64,000 nucleotides of DNA, taken from the NCBI GenBank assembly GCA_003001975.1, contig PVUG01000011.1, positions 1 through 64,000 on the forward strand, in the 5' to 3' direction. A program made the translations under genes and the position numbers. Under the pieces are notes generated by a model. It was not told where the DNA came from. It saw only the letters and a program-made list of their open reading frames with translations, and did no database searches. Origin of the DNA: Martelella mediterranea (lineage in GTDB: Bacteria; Pseudomonadota; Alphaproteobacteria; Rhizobiales; Rhizobiaceae). Shown here piece by piece: positions 62,762 to 64,000 of this stretch (positions are counted from its first letter, which is position 1; every line of letters starts with the position of its first letter).

Positions 62762-64000
62762 TCAGCGATCCGATGTTTCCCGGCGCGGATTGAGCCAGGG
62801 GGCGGCGTTTTCGGGCGCGAGCGGCTGACGGCCGAGGATGTGGTCGCTGGCCTTTTCGCCGACCATGATCGACGGGGCATTGAGATTGCCGTTGGTGATG
62901 CGCGGGAAGACCGAACTGTCGGCGACCCTCAAGCCCTCGACACCGATCACCCGGCATTCGGGATCGACCACGGCCATCGGGTCATCGGCGCGGCCCATCC
63001 TCGCCGTGCCGCAGGGGTGATAGGCGCTTTCGGCGTGTTCGCGGATAAAGCCGTCGATCTCGTCATCGCTTTGAACATCGCCGCCCGGCTGGATTTCCTT
63101 GCCGCGATAGGGATCGAAAGCGGCCTGCGCGAAGATTTCACGCGTCAGCCGCACGCAATGGCGGAAATCGGCCCAGTCCTGTTCATGGCTCATATAGTTG
63201 AAGACGATCTTCGGCGCTTCCTTCGGATCGGTGCCCTTCAGGGTTATTTCCCCGCGCGAGGGCGAACGCATCGGCCCGACATGGGCCTGGAATCCATGGC
63301 CCTCGGCCGGCGCGGTGCCATCGTAGCGCACGGCCATCGGCAGGAAATGATACTGGATATCGGGATACTCGACCCCGGCTCGCGAGCGCACGAAGGCCGC
63401 GCTTTCGAACTGGTTCGAAGCGCCGATACCGTTCTTGAACAGCAGCCACTGCGCACCGGCCAACCCCTTGCCGAAGATGTTCCAGTGCTTGTAGAGCGTG
63501 ATCGGCTGGGTGCTGGCCTGCTGGATATAGACTTCCAGATGATCCTGCAGGTTCTTGCCCACGCCGGGCCGGTCAGCAATAACGGGAACACCGTGCTCGG
63601 CCAGTTCACTGCCCGGACCGATGCCGGAAAGCAGCAGCAGTTTCGGCGTGTTGATCGAAGAGGCCGCCAGTATGACCTCACGGCGGGCTCGGATCGTCTC
63701 GACATGGCCGCCGCGCTCGATCTCGACGCCGATGGCGCGGCCATCCTCGATGATCACCTTGCGGGCAAAACAGCGGATCAGGTCGAGATTTTGCCTTTTC
63801 AGCGCCGGCTTCAGATAGGCATTGGCCGCCGACCAGCGCCGGCCCTTCCAGACCGTCTGCTCCATCGGCCCGAAGCCTTCCTGCTTCTCGCCGTTATAAT
63901 CGCCCGTCGCCTCGAAACCCGCCTGTTTGCCCGCCTCGACGAAGGCATGAAACAGCGGGTTCTTGCGCGGGCCACGCGTGACATGCAGCGGCCCGTTCTT
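62762..64000 (-). CDS. betA: GMC oxidoreductase, choline dehydrogenase-like (5' end beyond window)
   Basis: The visible frame has about 412 residues, the C-terminal three quarters of a GMC flavoenzyme. [17 protein letters not shown] is a BetA-type motif; [13 protein letters not shown] carries the catalytic His, and [20 protein letters not shown] the second conserved region. Choline dehydrogenases make betaine aldehyde from choline; other GMC alcohol dehydrogenases share most of these motifs. The FAD Rossmann motif is outside the window. Codons continue in frame to position 64000, so the window cuts the gene; it is not truncated naturally. A link with the Yeh-type importer 6 kb away is plausible but not shown. 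Confidence 0.83.
   Translation of the reverse strand, partial: KNGPLHVTRGPRKNPLFHAFVEAGKQAGFEATGDYNGEKQEGFGPMEQTVWKGRRWSAANAYLKPALKRQNLDLIRCFARKVIIEDGRAIGVEIERGGHVETIRARREVILAASSINTPKLLLLSGIGPGSELAEHGVPVIADRPGVGKNLQDHLEVYIQQASTQPITLYKHWNIFGKGLAGAQWLLFKNGIGASNQFESAAFVRSRAGVEYPDIQYHFLPMAVRYDGTAPAEGHGFQAHVGPMRSPSRGEITLKGTDPKEAPKIVFNYMSHEQDWADFRHCVRLTREIFAQAAFDPYRGKEIQPGGDVQSDDEIDGFIREHAESAYHPCGTARMGRADDPMAVVDPECRVIGVEGLRVADSSVFPRITNGNLNAPSIMVGEKASDHILGRQPLAPENAAPWLNPRRETSDR

Overview
This window looks like a chromosomal segment of an alphaproteobacterium of the order Hyphomicrobiales (Rhizobiales), most likely a member of or close to the Rhizobiaceae. The evidence is gene content and order, not a database match. 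The pckA / chvI-chvG-hprK-EIIA-HPr block, hslV-GNAT-hslU, a his cluster carrying a DUF2628 gene, and secB-fxsA-timA-smr-gyrB are all neighbourhoods familiar from the origin-proximal part of rhizobial chromosomes. Coding density is high, codons are GC-rich, and the intergenic palindromes resemble rhizobial mosaic elements. No rRNA, tRNA or CRISPR array was recognised.

Layout. The left edge holds the 5' end of an IS110-type transposase and a palindrome-rich spacer, then pgi. Three tandem paralogous genes for very small exported proteins follow, then tal (1-5 kb). Next come an Ada-like AraC/methyltransferase fusion, DUF2244 divergent from nth, a glutathione-independent-type formaldehyde dehydrogenase, and a metNI-Q-Q methionine importer (5-12.5 kb). 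An AraC regulator then faces three short-chain dehydrogenases and an esterase remnant, followed by a tautomerase (12.5-17 kb). A compact operon at 17.4-23.9 kb encodes an FbpABC/AfuABC-type ABC importer, a metallo-beta-lactamase-fold hydrolase, a dual-specificity-type phosphatase and a LacI regulator. Its binding-protein gene has a one-base frameshift. D-amino-acid aminotransferase, a CysZ/EI24-like membrane protein, a small exported protein and malate synthase G run to 28.9 kb.

From 29 to 46 kb the conserved backbone dominates: hslU, GNAT, hslV, a DUF606 pair, hisB-DUF2628-hisH-hisA, then hisF-hisE-coaA. A DUF3800 gene on the opposite strand splits the his cluster. Then come arfB-alkB, a glyoxalase-superfamily protein, pckA, and the ChvI/ChvG two-component system with the truncated HprK/EIIA/HPr phosphorelay. 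From 46 to 56 kb lie accessory metabolic genes: a Crp/Fnr regulator, a glycosyltransferase, two enzymes matching the last steps of the Weimberg pentose pathway, a host-attachment-family protein and an OsmF/Yeh-type betaine or choline ABC importer. The right end (56-64 kb) has gyrB, a small unknown ORF, XRE and Smr genes, timA, fxsA, secB and the C-terminal part of a BetA-like GMC oxidoreductase.

Together the genes cover central carbon metabolism (pgi, tal, glcB, pckA), histidine and CoA synthesis, proteostasis (HslUV, SecB, ArfB), DNA repair (Nth, Ada-like, AlkB), envelope and acid sensing (ChvG/ChvI) and nutrient scavenging. The best candidate for a poorly described system is the importer/hydrolase/phosphatase/LacI operon, read here as a possible organophosphate (sugar-phosphate or phosphodiester) uptake and dephosphorylation module. 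Second are the tandem small exported proteins, which share an upstream palindromic element, and the DUF3800 gene lodged inside the histidine operon.
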